DNA of 64,000 bases from Mytilisepta virgata (taxonomy: Eukaryota; Mollusca; Bivalvia; Mytilida; Mytilidae), in NCBI GenBank assembly GCA_028015205.1, contig CM051517.1, positions 12,758,501 to 12,822,500 on the forward strand, given 5' to 3'. Position 1 is the first letter of the stretch; every line of letters starts with the position of its first letter. Made by a program: the position numbers and the translations under genes. This document shows, piece after piece, positions 47,750 through 59,773 of this stretch. The notes beneath the pieces were generated by a model, which saw only the letters and a program-made list of their open reading frames with translations, ran no database searches and had not been told where the DNA came from.

Positions 47750-48801
47750 TAAGAGAAATGAACTTTTGTCAGGGTCTGATTTGCGGGCTTGATCTGGATC
47801 ACAGTGTGTTAATATACATGTGTTGTAATGTACTGTAAGTTTTCTTTAGTTATTATTCCTTTTATTTACAATTTTCAATCGTATTAATAGTTTACAATAA
47901 CATTCATTATCCTTGTTTAATCTTCATTTGTATTTTGTTCAATATAGGATTAAAGACGATTTTTTATGAATCTGGTACTGTTTTTGGCAGCTGAGCAATT
48001 GAATAAAAAAGTCAACAAAGTCATTTACATATCGAAAAAACAAGGAAACTTGCATTTTGATAGTTTTTAATATAATCTGAAGTGTACAGAATCCATGTAA
48101 TGTCCGATTTTTTCTGTTTGAAGAATCCAACTTGCGTTGTTTATAAATATGACCTTGCAATCTTGACTGTGACGTCCATGCAGCAAATTTTCGTGGAATT
48201 TTTTAAAACGCAATTTTCATCAATTTTTAAACCATTTCTCATTAGATTTTAACTATTATTGTCGGTATCATCCATAAAATTTATTCTTTTACAGCATCCT
48301 TCACATTTAATGTCTCATTTGAAACTTTAAATAATCAAGAAAGTGCATGAATATACTTGCCATATATGGGTTTATCAATGTATAAACGTTTAGGATTTTG
48401 CCCTTCCCACCAATGAAATTCTTGTATTTTATCATATGCAAATTAAAATGGAATTATCATTAATTATATTTTATTGTCATGCCGGGCTCCATGATTGGAA
48501 AAATAAAAGATCTGTATCTATATCTATCTTGTTTTTAAATTGATACAAATTTAAGTAATTTCTGACCCTTTATCAGCAGCACTAAAAGAAAATCCTGCTT
48601 ACTTATATTGTAAATATAGGCGGGAAGTAACTTTTGGCAGCGACCTCTGAGCTTCGCAATTATCGCCCCTTGAAAACTGTAATCAACTTCCGTATCGAAT
48701 GACGCCAAACACTACAATGTGAAGGGGGATTATAATTGACTAATCGTTATGTTTTATGAACTGTCTTTCGATCTTTGAGCTGTTCTATATCGTATAGAAT
48801 A
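47750..48801. other. LINE tail region and probable promoter of the next gene
   Basis: 'ATGCCGGGCTCCATGATTGG' and AAAATAAAAGATCTGTATCT, ending in (ATCT)n near 48480-48530, look like a LINE 3' tail. 48610-48801 is less AT-rich, with GGCGGGAAG and CTTCCG sites and several CG pairs, and lies directly before the ATG at 48802, so it may be the promoter. No TATA box is evident. Confidence 0.4.
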
Positions 48802-49506
48802 ATGTCTGCTGCTAAGACACATAAAAATCCACCAGTTCCTCCTTTAGAACTTATAGACAATTCTCCCGATTCGAGCGACGAGGAAAATATCAATGCCAAT
48901 AATGAACAAGCAGAAATCGTGAATAGGGATGCCTCACCGGAATCGGGAATTGATCTTGCTTCAAGAGGGACTACAGATTTTACTGAAGCAACGATGGTTT
49001 CAGAATCCACAGAGAGGACAGTAATACCCCCAAATGAGTTGTTTAATTTTGATCTGACGAATCCGGATGAAGTTGTTAAAATGTTAGAGAATGTTAATTT
49101 AACAGATGAGGACACTGATGTGCTTTTACAGGAAGCTTATAATGTAAATATGAAATTAAAGGAGATTTTGAGACGTCAAGAGCAGTCTGGAGGTAGACTA
49201 AATCCAGCTGATGCTGCAGCACTAAATGGTTCAAATGTTGTAGTTGTCCCAGGACCAAGCAAGAAGGCTTCAGTACCCAATTCTCGGATTAACTCTGCCA
49301 GTAAAAAATCTCAGTTTGCTAAAACACAGCCGCTTCCTCCAATTAACAATTTATCAACCCAAAGTTCAAACATGAGAGTACCTTCAGCTGTTTATAGTGC
49401 TTCACTTCAACGACCAGTACCTCCACCATCAGCATCACAAACCAGTCACAAAAGGAAAGTGATGTCATCACAGGATAGACGAATGGGATCAAGAAATCCT
49501 TCAGCA
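48802..49506 (+). CDS. Unrecognised gene, first exon
   Basis: ATG at 48802 in the context AATAATGTC. The frame stays open for 235 codons to the proposed donor CAGCA|GTAACG. The donor is a modest match to consensus. A later end (GATAAG|GTGTAC near 49644) is the main alternative. Confidence 0.75.
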
Positions 49507-52500
49507 GTAACGGTTAATATCTTCATAGCAATACTGATATTAATTATTATTCTTCTCTTATTAGGTTCTTTCAAAAATGATTTTCTGCTTACCAAAATTA
49601 ATTTGACATTATACACACAGTTTATAAAATTGAAAAAGATAAGGTGTACATGTACAGTTGTATCTACAGCATCCCATTAGGTTGTAAATTGTACAGTTTT
49701 ACTTTATTAGATAAGCAAATAACATTTATTATTATAGGTTCGGTTTTTAAAGTGAAAACATTTGACAAGATTGATCTGATTTTTTGATTTATGACTGTCA
49801 TTTGAAGGCATGTTTAAGACGATTAGCCTTTTGACTGTATGTGAAGTTTAAACAATACCTTTGCTTGAATTTTTGTCATGCGCATGCAAATGGATATTTT
49901 TATGAAGAATTTTTAATCTCCTTTTGCATATTAAAGAGAAAAATTATTGCTTACCCGAAATAAAGAAATATTGATTAATAAGAGTTTGTGCACATTCTAC
50001 ATGTAAATATATATAAACAAATTTCCAAAAGCTTTCAAGAAATTTCAATATGATTATACTAAGATGCATATAAAAATTAAATTAGCTGGTAGGTAAATAA
50101 AGTATATCTTCCGTGATGTCACATTATATCTTGAGGAGAATTAAAAATCTTTCTTGATGCTGTAATTAGGCATGTCTTGTCTTGCAAGTCTTTGTTGTGA
50201 GTTCTTCAACATTACGATACATCGTATATATGTATGCAGCATATTTATAATGGTTGTAATTAAGACCTTTTATGTGAAATTATTTACTGGATTACTCACT
50301 TCACAGCTACATGCAATATGTCATTTCAAATGGATTGGACAACAGGCTACATTTGTGTAGGCCTATACAAGTTCTCTCCATGAATCAAGATGGATGAACA
50401 AAACACAACATATAGAATAATATTATATATTATATAGACATCATAAAAAAATCCAACAATTAACCTATCATAAGAAATTTCCGGTAACAAGTCTAGATAA
50501 GTTATAGAAAATATATTATAAATAGGTAACACAATTAATACTATTGGACTGAAATGACAACACTAAGTCATAAATATATTTTACTGGTAAGAAAACAATG
50601 AAAATTTGGGAAGTCCATCCTATATAAACAATTTTACAATTCTAAGAGAAAGAGAAAATAAAAGAAATAAAAAGAAACTGTTAATAAAAGTCTAATACTT
50701 CAATAATGCCGTATGGTACATGTTTCAAATGAACAATAAAGTTTTTATTCTTGCAAGGTCAGTTTATGAATGTTATATATATTGTGCTAGTTGAACACGG
50801 CATTTGTGTGTAACGGGGGCTTCCCTCCTGTGCGAACAGTAACAGGTTTATAACCACCCTCCATTAGCTGCGCTTGTGGAATATTTCTTTAGCTTAGAGT
50901 GGTGGACTACTGTACCAAAGGTTCCGGGTTGCTGTATGTAAGTTTGGGAGACAAATCGTGCTCTACTGTTACATGTGTAATATGCTTTTCACTTGTACAT
51001 CACAATTAGATATACATGTACATCCATTTACTTTCAGGATTAATATTAAATCATTACTTTTCCAGGTAGGCTGTAATAATTGGCTTGGTGTCAGTTTGTT
51101 TTTAGCATGTAACAATTAGCTTGAACTATTCAGCACAATGCCAAACACTCTGTGTGTACTGCCACAGTAAACACTAAGTTATATCACACAAAGTACTGTG
51201 TTCTGCACTTTATTATCAGTTTTTGCTCTCTTTGATTATGAAAACCATGAAGTGCTATAAACAGGATGATTTGAATTGGATGTTTTTTTTTAAAGATCAA
51301 TACAAAACACTTGACAATGAAATCTAAGATACATGTATATTGTAAATGAACTTATCTTTTAACATGTGTTTAAAGCATTTTAAAATGACTAAATGTGATT
51401 TTATCTGAATGCTTTAATTAAACAACTCCCATCAAACAAGAAAACATTCTATTGGCATTTTATATTGGTATTCACATGTCTGAATTTGTAAAACTGATTC
51501 AGTTAACAATTTATTACACTGAAAAATCAATTTTGTACAACTTAAAATGTTGTTTATAGTCTTTTGCAAATTAAATACCTGAATTATGTATGAAACAAGA
51601 TTAGTTTACGATCATTGAATTAGGATATTTAAAGTATGTATCTTCATTCAGTGGTACATTATATATCCACTTTACAACTTGAAAATTTGATTTCGATGGC
51701 GGAATGTTTTTGTGACCAGTTATGAATATTTGGATGATTGCCTAGTTACCGACTTATATTGAAGTTAAATAATAGAAAGTTAAATATGTAAAAGGTTTAA
51801 TGTAGCAGCTTATTTGTATATAATGCTCTTGTTGAATTTAAAGGCACAGGTCATCCAATCTGCATTTTGTAATGGTGGCATATTCCTTAATATAAAGTTC
51901 ACTTTTATAGTCATTGGATTATCAGATGGCAAGTGAACTGTCAACAGAAGATTTAGAAACAGATAAATCTATACATTGTATGCAGAATTCAAAATGAAAA
52001 TAAACTGACCCTATTGCTATTACTTATGCATGTCGTAGTGATGTCACTGATGTATGGTGGACAATACTATACAGTCATAAAAAAATCTATGTAAACTACA
52101 CATTGTGTCATGCTTATAAGTAGTGTACTTATATGGGAAATACATGTATTTGGAAATAAGAGGTTGTAAAACTTATTTGGTGGTTGGCCCTTAGTCTCCT
52201 ACATTACATTGTATAAATAGCAATTTTTTTAGGAGTTAGGACCCATACTTTTTTTAATTAATATTGCTGAAATAAGAATAAATAGAGAAATGGAATAATT
52301 ATGAACAATACTTTATAAATGTCTTCTGCATTATAGATAGTCTTAAACAGAGAATATTTGCCTATGCTACAAGATGTTATTGTTTATGTTAGAAGAAATA
52401 CTACCAAAACCATCGAATCAAACTTATCTAAGATAAAGCATGCATATTGTAATGATAATAATAATAATATTTGTTTATTGATTTAAAGACCAGACATTGA

Positions 52501-53380
52501 TCTATCATCGATCAAGAACAAACAAATAAAAAATAACAAATAAATCATGAACACAACAGTATGAACAACAAAAGATATAATCTCCTAATGATCAACTGGG
52601 GACAGGCACATTGACATGTACATGTGTAAAATAGTGTTTCTTTTTTTGTACCATTTTTACCAGATTTAATAGTTATATAGGAATTCTTTTTGATATTTAA
52701 CAATAAAATGGAAAAGAAAATATTTTACAGAAAAACAAATTAGAAATTTACTGTTATAATTGCTCGACATGTTCAGTATATATAAATCTTCATAATAGAT
52801 ACATTTTGACAAACACTTCCCTTCCAGCAATATATCCTCTGAATACCAATCACTGTATGTACATATTATCAGGTTTTCTGGAAACGTATATCGTGAAATA
52901 TCAGCCGCGAGACACAATGTGAAGCTTTTTCGGCGAGTGAGCGAAGCGAACGAGCCAAAACGCTTCATATTGTGTCGAGCGGCTTATATTTTACAATATT
53001 TGTTTGAAGAAAACTTGATGATAAATTTATCGTATTGTTAACTAGCAATCTTAATGAAATTTCTTACTTTTCAATGGCCATCCGCCTATAACCGGATGTT
53101 TTCCTGATATATTCGGGTCAACGTTGGGTCAAACATTATGACGTCGCTGATATATTCGGGTCAGCTCATATTACGGTCGGGTCAACTCTTTACGACGTCA
53201 CAGTGCCGAAATACGGGAAATTCTGAAGGATTCAGCAGGTCGATATAGCCATAGGGAAATACGATAAATACTTATTTGAATTTTTTCTTACAGCATAAGA
53301 TACCACAGAAAAGCACTAAAAAAACTGCACCATTACCTACAGAGGAACGTCCAGCATGGAATGATAGGTTCATGTACTGA
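48802..53380 (+). CDS. Unrecognised spliced gene, disordered and coiled-coil protein
   Basis: I join a 705-base first exon (48802-49506) to a last exon (53294-53380), both in phase 0, for 263 residues; middle exons could be missing. The protein starts MSAAKTHKNPPVPPLELIDN, then an acidic, Ser/Asp/Glu-rich stretch. A helical, probably coiled-coil segment follows at about residues 85-125 (VVKMLENVNLTDEDTDVLLQ, KLKEILRRQEQ), then a Pro/Ser-rich basic region (RPVPPPSASQTSHKRK). It ends with LPTEERPAWNDRFMY. No enzyme domain or signal peptide is seen. If the donor at 49507 were not used, the frame would run to 49680 and add a hydrophobic stretch, but that part is AT-rich like an intron. Element E and a K copy lie in the intron. 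I do not recognise the family; a cytoskeletal or centrosomal role is a guess only. Confidence 0.65.
49507..52854 (+). other. Intron of the unrecognised gene
   Basis: AT-rich. It holds a K-family SINE-like copy (50841-50970) and an (AAT)n stretch near 52455. I found no convincing internal exon. Confidence 0.45.
50841..50970 (+). repeat. Family K SINE-like copy
   Basis: AACAGGTTTATAACCACCCT ... 'TTTCTTTAGCTTAGAGTGGTGGACTACTG' ... 'ACAAATCGTGCTCTACTGTT'. It aligns over its whole length with the minus-strand copy at 8430-8562. GGTTCCGGGTTGC may be a worn B box. Confidence 0.5.
52855..53267. mobile_element. Element E, copy 2, beside a splice acceptor
   Basis: Matches 26015-26414 from GTATGTACATATTATCAGG to GGGAAATACGATAA, with the same internal hairpin, here longer in its loop (GGCGAGTGAGCGAAGCGAACG). 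Its right edge is 26 bases before the exon at 53294. Confidence 0.75.
53294..53380 (+). CDS. Unrecognised gene, last exon
   Basis: Strong acceptor GAATTTTTTCTTACAG. 28 codons then TGA: HKIPQKSTKKTAPLPTEERP then AWNDRFMY. The basic, proline-containing composition continues that of the first exon. ATTAAA follows just after the stop. Confidence 0.6.
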   Translation, partial: HKIPQKSTKKTAPLPTEERPAWNDRFMY

Positions 53381-54620
53381 ATTAAAAATAAGACATAAAA
53401 GGAACACTCAAAGAATGCTTGAAAGAGTCCATTGTGATTGGAAAATAAGCCATGATATGAGAGTAGATGCTGAAAAAGTCATCAATTGATTATTCTATGT
53501 AGCAACTGGTATCAAGGATGAATATAAAAAAAATCTGCAGAGTTTATTGTGCAAAATTGAATGATTATGCACCTGTTGAGGATGTGTGCTGCTGTTTCTG
53601 TTTTAACGTGTCATACCATAAGTTATCATCCACATTGTTAAAACTTTTAATGATTCCATGATTCCTGCAGCCAATATTTGACTTCAAAAATTGTAGGAAT
53701 GATATAAACCAGATGGAATTTTTGCTCACATATATGTTTAATTTATAGTGCTCTATTATTGACTTTAAATTTTAGGAATGTCACAAGATACCCATGGAGT
53801 ATGATAAATAGGGATCCACCTTTAATATCAAATGTCCAGAGAAAGTGTTTTTAATTAAAATATAACAGATTTATACAATAAAATGTATTGATATATTCAG
53901 AAAACTGAAGTAAAACACACTTTAAGTAGTTCACTGTGCTGTATTCAAATAAAAGCCAGTTTATTATTGGAAGTTCAGATACTGATGCAATGTTTATATC
54001 AGTATGAAAAATGTGACACATCACAATAAATAATCTAACTTGCATTTTTATTAGCTAGTAATATTCTATAACATGAACAAAAATTGTATTTGTTATCTCA
54101 TATTGTACAACTGTACATTTATTGCATGATTAGTTGGTTGTCTGAGATTTGCAATAAATATGCTCTCATTGATTTCTGAGTTAACTGTAACTGGCCACTC
54201 ATTTTCTGATTTTCTTGTTTTTAATGTGTTAAGGAATATAAAATTATAATTTGACTGTCAGTCCCACAATAATATTTTAAAATTAGTTATTTGCCATAAT
54301 GGAAATGTTAATATTACAGTTTAGTACAGATAAATATAAGATGTTACAAATACATGTTCTGTCATGTCTATCTTTCATAATTTGTAATTACCAGAATTTA
54401 CCATTTTTGTGAAAAAGATTATATTATGTTTTGTCAAGAGAAATATTTATATTTATAAAATTTTAGGGAATAAATCAATTGAAAAAAATTCTCCCAATGA
54501 CCAAAATGTCACTTATGTAATAATTAGAAATACTTTCTTTTGAGTGTTTAAGTTCTTCAAAGCAAGTTTTAGTTTTTATTTGATTTTCATTTCTGTAAAT
54601 GAATCCCTAACGAATGTGAT
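53381..54620 (+). other. 3' UTR or flank of the unrecognised gene
   Basis: AT-rich, with no further open frame or repeat that I can support. Confidence 0.45.
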
Positions 54621-56415
54621 TTTTGTCTCACCTGCAACGAAAAGTTGCGAAGGCGAGATATAGGTGTTACTTTCCAACTGTGACACCCAACTTTTTTAAA
54701 ACTTTAATAACTTTGCACATATAATACCAACAATTAAGATTTATGGTCCACAGATACATGTAGCTTATTGTATATTACTTGTCTTGTGACCCTGATCTCA
54801 TTTTCATGGTTCACTGACTTCATAAACAAGAATGTAAAATCTGCGTCCAAGTTTCATAGTTAAATCCATTTCTCAGCAACTGTAATACCTAGGCCAACCA
54901 TATTGGTCTGTAGATAGTTCTTAGTGGGTACATGCCAGTCTGACACCTGGCTTGGGACCTTGTCCTCAATTTCATGGTTGAGTAACTTTCATCCAAGTTT
55001 CTTGATTAAGTCGATTTTTCAGCAACTGTAATACCTAGACCCACTGTGTTTTGTCTATAGATAGTTCTTAGTGGGTACATGCAAGTCTGACATCTGTCTT
55101 TGGACTTTGACCTCAATTGCATGTTTGAGTGACTTTGTAACATTTTCGAGATTAGGTCCATTTCTCAGCAACTTTAATACCTAGACCCACCATATTCGGT
55201 CCATAGATAGTTCTTAGTGCACACACGCTAGTCTGACACCTGTGTCTGGACTCTGAACTCAATTTCATGCTTGATTTACTTGTGTTACATTTTTTGAGAT
55301 TAAGTCCATTACTTAGCAACTGTATTACCTAGGCCCATCATATTTGGTCTGTAGGTAGTACTTACAGGGTGTCAAGCCATTTTGGACCAAAACTATATAG
55401 GAAAATAGGATTTTTCAAGTTGAAAATACAGGGTAAATAAAGGACAATTGCTACCAAATTTCACTCTTAATTTATGGCCTCCACCTATAGCCATACCTCA
55501 CCTCCTTTTTACTTAAAATAAAAGTTAAGAACATGGTTCATGCATATTTCATCTAACAAATAATCATCAGCAGTGCTCAGTCAGGGTCAGTTGAAATAAA
55601 AAACAATAATTGGAAAACATTTAATAATGATATTAAAAAGTTCTGTATTTAAAAACATAATGTATTTAGAAAATGTGTTAATAAGACATGGATGCCCCGC
55701 CCTAAAAAACAATATAGGTGTTGCTGAACTGCGTTTTACTATACAAGAGGACTGTAGTGGTGAAATATCATTAATATATTACTATAGCTTTCTGAGAAAT
55801 GAACCTAAACGCAAAACTTAACCAAAGTCACTGAAGCATGAAATGTAGGTCATAGTGACCCAAGTGTTGCTGAATTGTCTTGTACTATACAAGAGGACTG
55901 TAGTGGTGAAATGCCATTGATATATTACTATAGGTTTCTGAAAAATGAGCTAACACAAAACTTAACCGGACGTATGATTTAGTCTATTTCTCAGCAACTG
56001 TACTAGATTTGTAAGAAGAACCACATCATTTGGTTGATAGAAGTTCTTAGTATATACCACTTTAACATCTGACACCTTACCTTTGATCTCTATTTCATGC
56101 TTTGACTGACTTGTTTCACGTTTTGAGAAAATAACCATTTCTCAGCAACTGCAATACATAGACCAACCATATTTGGTCAATAGATAGTGCTCGGTGGATA
56201 CATGGCTGTCTGAGACCTTGACTTGAAAATCAGACCTGTCAGCTAGCCTTGGGCACAGTTTTAGGTTGAATGACATGCATGAGATTTTTCAGACAAATTA
56301 TCGCACGGCCATGACTATTTCTTTTAACACATTGTCCTTTGACTTGCAATGTCGGGTATCAGATAATCATTATTTTGTGTCCATGTGCATAAACAGGCGA
56401 GACATGTAGTGTTTC
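54621..56415 (+). mobile_element. Family G element (GTCTCACCTGC end), split by an H insertion
   Basis: 5' edge TTTTGTCTCACCTGCAACGA with the palindrome GCAACGAAAAGTTGC. The 3' edge CAGGCGAGACATGTAGTG at 56394 carries the inverted copy of the start. Units of roughly 145-150 bases repeat 'CAGCAACTGTAATACCTAGACC' and 'TAGATAGTTCTTAGTGGGTACATGC'. The array is interrupted from about 55370 to 55975. Confidence 0.7.
55370..55975 (-). mobile_element. Insertion carrying family H units inside G
   Basis: From 55690 the units 'GTGTTGCTGAA..TACTATACAAGAGGACTGTAGTGGTGAAAT' and ATGAACCTAAACGCAAAACT are the reverse complement of family H at 12050-12560. G-type sequence resumes at 'CGTATGATTTAGTCTATTTC'. The left part of the insertion is not recognised. 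Confidence 0.55.
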
Positions 56416-57188
56416 CACTTTTGTTATAATTGTGATAATGATCTAGTCATTAATTTCTAATTGAATAGTTGTTGCCTATACTTTTTGTGTTGAGTGTTGA
56501 TATAATTTATATCCCATTAATCCTTTATGTCAAATTTCCATTTTCCTAAATAAAATTGTATATTAATTAATAAGCACTTGTTTACTTATTTTAATAAGTA
56601 TTAAATCTTTAACTTATAAGGTTTACAGAGATTGAAAGTTTCTTCAAGGTGCCATAGTAGGAAGAGGCTTCTGAAAAAGAATTTTTAGCTCACCTACATG
56701 TAAGCCAAAGGGTAGTGAGTTTTTGTCATCACTTGTTTTCCGTTGTCCGGCGTCGTCATTAACTTTCCACATAATTATCTTCTTCTTGAGAACCACAGAA
56801 CAGAATGAAACCAAATTAGGCAGAGATGTTCCCTATAAGGTACTTTCCAAGTGTTGTCACTTTGGTTTCAACTTGTCAAAAAACTTGGCCGTTTTTCTAA
56901 TTTCTTCTGAAGAATGGCTCAACTTATTGAAACTAAACTTTATAGTTATGTTGCTATGAAGGTGTTGACCAAGTGTTGTTACTGGTGCCAATCCATCATC
57001 CAACATGGCTGCCAGAGGGGGAATTAGTTTATCATGGGATATGCATACAAAAATCTTCCACTATAAAACTGCTGAATGGCTTTAAACCAAACATGGCAGG
57101 AATGTTCCTTATCTGACCAAGTGTTGTTACTTTGTTTGCCGATCCATCCTCCAAGATGGCCGCCATCGGGGGGCGGGGGGGGGACTTA

Positions 57189-57498
57189 GGCCAAAATGAA
57201 ATATATGTGGGTTTCCGGTTACTTGACCGACCTCATTTTTGGCTGCGATCTCAAGCATTTTATTGTTGTCGGATCTGGAAAAAATATCTGGAATTTATCA
57301 GTTTTTCCGGAAACGGTTTTTTTATTTAGATTAGCCTTTGAATTGCATCTTTAAAAACTTTGATTTCAGTGGAACCTTTAAATGGAGTAAGCGAAAGTAA
57401 TTTCCAGTTTGACCATTTACCATTTTTCGGAAAGACAAGAAAATTTTTCAAAATAAAATATTTTTCCTACCTAAACACACATATATTTCATTTTGGCC
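57189..57498. mobile_element. Harbinger-type MITE, 310 bp, TTA target duplication
   Basis: Both ends begin GGCCAAAATGAAATATAT and match over 21 bases as inverted repeats. TTA is duplicated at 57186-57188 and 57499-57501. The host unit without it reads GGACTTAGTTTAA, as in sister A units. The 3-base TTA duplication is typical of PIF/Harbinger. Confidence 0.85.
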
Positions 57499-57662
57499 TT
57501 AGTTTAAAAAAGAACGCTACAGGAAAGAAATAAAAATATCTTCTAGAGAACTGCTGAATGGATTGAATAAAACATGAAATGAATGTTCCTTATGAAGTTC
57601 TGACGAAGTGTTGTTACTTTGATGCCGATCCGTCATCCAAGGTGGCTGCAATCGGGGTACTG

Positions 57663-58776
57663 CAGGGCTCACCACACTTGAAAATAACAGGGAGACTCAG
57701 AGTCTCCCTCAGGGTAGCAACAGGGAGACTTCAGGGCATGACAGGGAGACTTCCAAGTCTACCAGGGAGACTGTGTTTTTTCCCCCAATTTGTCGCCTGT
57801 CGAGTAAATACCTGTTATTTTGTGTCTTATAGTGTATACTATACATTCCTTTATTGTGTTTTATCCTGTATTGTTTGAGATTTTATCTACATTTACTCCA
57901 TATCCTTCCATTTTAGTCATAATCTGAGATTTTGTCTCACGTGCATTTAATCAATATCCTTTGAGAATTTTTCATGATGAGTCCTGGGACTCATCATTTT
58001 TCAGAATGGTGAGTCCCAGCTGATTTTGATGAGTCCCAGTCCCAGGACTCATCACCACTTTTTTAACATACATTGCTGCATGATTTTGACCATGGTAGGC
58101 CTATAGTACTATTGTTAAAGTTTAATTTAAATCATGTGCTGCCTTAAAATACTGACGAATATAATTTGAAATAAAAAAAAAAAAAAAATTAAATTATGCA
58201 GTGGTGCTCCGAACTTGGAACAAAAATTTTTGTTACAGATATGAGCAAAAATATTTGTACCTTTTGAAACAACTTATTTATTATTGCCATTTTATTTTTT
58301 AATATTTATTTATCTATACTTTTTACTATTATTTTTTCTCAAACATACTCTTAAAATCTTCCCATTCACCTTGCTTGAACACCTTTCAATACATGTATTG
58401 AAAAAAATTTCCATTTGTGCATAGATATGTCAAAATCCGCTAAATTTATTTTTAAATAAGGTCTACATATTGTTACCGGTCGGTAAAAAACACTGTGACC
58501 AATGAAAAATCACGAGAATTCCGATTGCCGCCATTTCATTTTCTAGCTTACTTTTTGTCGTTTCTTTCCCCTTCCTCCAAGAAAACAAAAAATGGCGGCT
58601 CGAGATTTTTAATGAAAATAACGGTCTTCAGACGCAGCTGATTACGTACGTTGTTCGGAGGCGCCTTACTTAAAAACACAGGGCGACTCATTTGTCGCTC
58701 TGGAGCCGATGACAGGGCGACATTGGCGAGCATTAGGCGACTTAATCGCCCTAATCGCCAAGTTTGGTGAGCCCTG
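57663..58776. mobile_element. hAT-type non-autonomous element, 1,114 bp, 8-base target duplication
   Basis: Ends CAGGGCTCACCACACTTG and CAAGTTTGGTGAGCCCTG are inverted repeats (17 of 18). GGGGTACT occurs at 57654-57661 and 58777-58784, an 8-base duplication apart from one extra G at the left junction. Subterminal 'ACAGGGAGACT' (left) and 'ACAGGGCGAC' (right) repeats cluster near the ends. Palindromic 'GATGAGTCCTGGGACTCATC' lies near 57977. No transposase frame. Confidence 0.83.
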
Positions 58777-59597
58777 GGGGTACTTAGTTTAACATAGAAC
58801 CCTATGGCAAATACATACAAAAATTTTCTTCTAAATGAACCGTTGAATGGATTATAACCAAACATGGCTTGAATATTCCTTATGAGTTGCTGACCAAGTG
58901 TTATTACTTTGTTGCCTATCCATCATCCAAGATGGCTGCTAGCAGGGGACTTAGTTTAACATAGAACCCTATGGGAAATACATACAAAAATCTTCTTCTA
59001 GAGAACCATTGAATGAATTGAAACCAAACATGGCATAAATGTTCCTTATGAGGTGCTACAGACCAAGTGTTGTTACTTTGTTGCCGATCCGTCATCCAAG
59101 ATGGCTGCCAGTGTGGGACTTAATTTAACATAGGACCCTATGGGAAATACATACGAAAATTTTCTAGATAACCATTGAATGGATTGAAACCAAACATGGC
59201 ATGAATCTTTCTTATGAGGTGCTGACCAAGTGTTGTCAATTTTGATAGCGATCCATCATCCAAGATGGCCGTCAGCAGCAGATTTAGTTTAACATAGGAC
59301 CCTACTGAAAATACATACAAAAACTACATATAGGGACCATATGTGAAATGTATAAAAACTACTTCTTGAGAAACACTAAATGGATTGAAATCAAACATAA
59401 TACAGATATATCTCTCAATTAACCATCAATAGTGTTGCTTCTTTTGTACACTTTGGAGAAGTTTTCCTAATTGTTAGCCTTGATCACTAGTTTACTCTTT
59501 AGAAGTACAAAATGTAATAGGAAAAAATAATTCTACAAATGAATATCCATTAGTTTGTAAACATTTTAGGTATAAACATTTTTTTTAAATTTTTAAT

Positions 59598-59603
59598 TTT
59601 ATT
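59598..59603 (-). terminator. AATAAA polyadenylation signal
   Basis: AATAAA on the minus strand, 19 bases after the TGA of the terminal exon at 59623-59773. This supports that exon as the end of a gene. Confidence 0.5.
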
Positions 59604-59622
59604 AGATTTTAAAACTTCAGAC

Positions 59623-59773
59623 TCAAACTTCATTATTCTGTTTACTAAGATAATGTAATGTAATATGCTGCCTCTCTGTCGAAATAAACAACAAATTTGG
59701 TTGGTTAAAATCTGTAAAGCCATCTAACCAATCACGATCTCCAAGTACAGGAGTAGGTGCCACACCTTCACAC
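59623..59773 (-). CDS. Terminal exon of an unrecognised minus-strand gene
   Basis: Strong acceptor TTATTCTTTTTCAG before the exon, 49 codons after one carried-over base, stop TGA at 59623-59625. It encodes CEGVAPTPVLGDRDWLDGFT, then DFNQPNLLFISTERQ and HYLSKQNNEV. The composition looks like a folded protein and unlike the AT-rich surroundings. An AATAAA follows. I recognise no domain. The exon needs an upstream partner ending two bases into a codon, which the nearest candidate does not supply. Confidence 0.65.

Larger units (their letters stand above)
56682..59460 (+). mobile_element. Family A element A8, array holding two other insertions
   Basis: 5' edge TTTTTAGCTCACCTACATG. The units hold GATCCATCATCCAAGATGGC, GGACTTAGTTTAACATAG and 'GAATGTTCCTTATGAGGTGCTGACC'. 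The MITE at 57189-57498 and the hAT-type element at 57663-58776 each cut a unit. No 3' terminus was found, so the right edge is approximate. Confidence 0.65.

Noticed and set aside
47939..48160. 73-codon minus-strand frame beside the LINE tail
   Set aside because: No motif and no conserved context; more likely part of the LINE 3' region read backwards.
49510..49680. Transmembrane segment at the end of the 48.8 kb frame
   Set aside because: The hydrophobic stretch begins right after a usable donor and has intron-like AT content; a good terminal exon exists at 53294.
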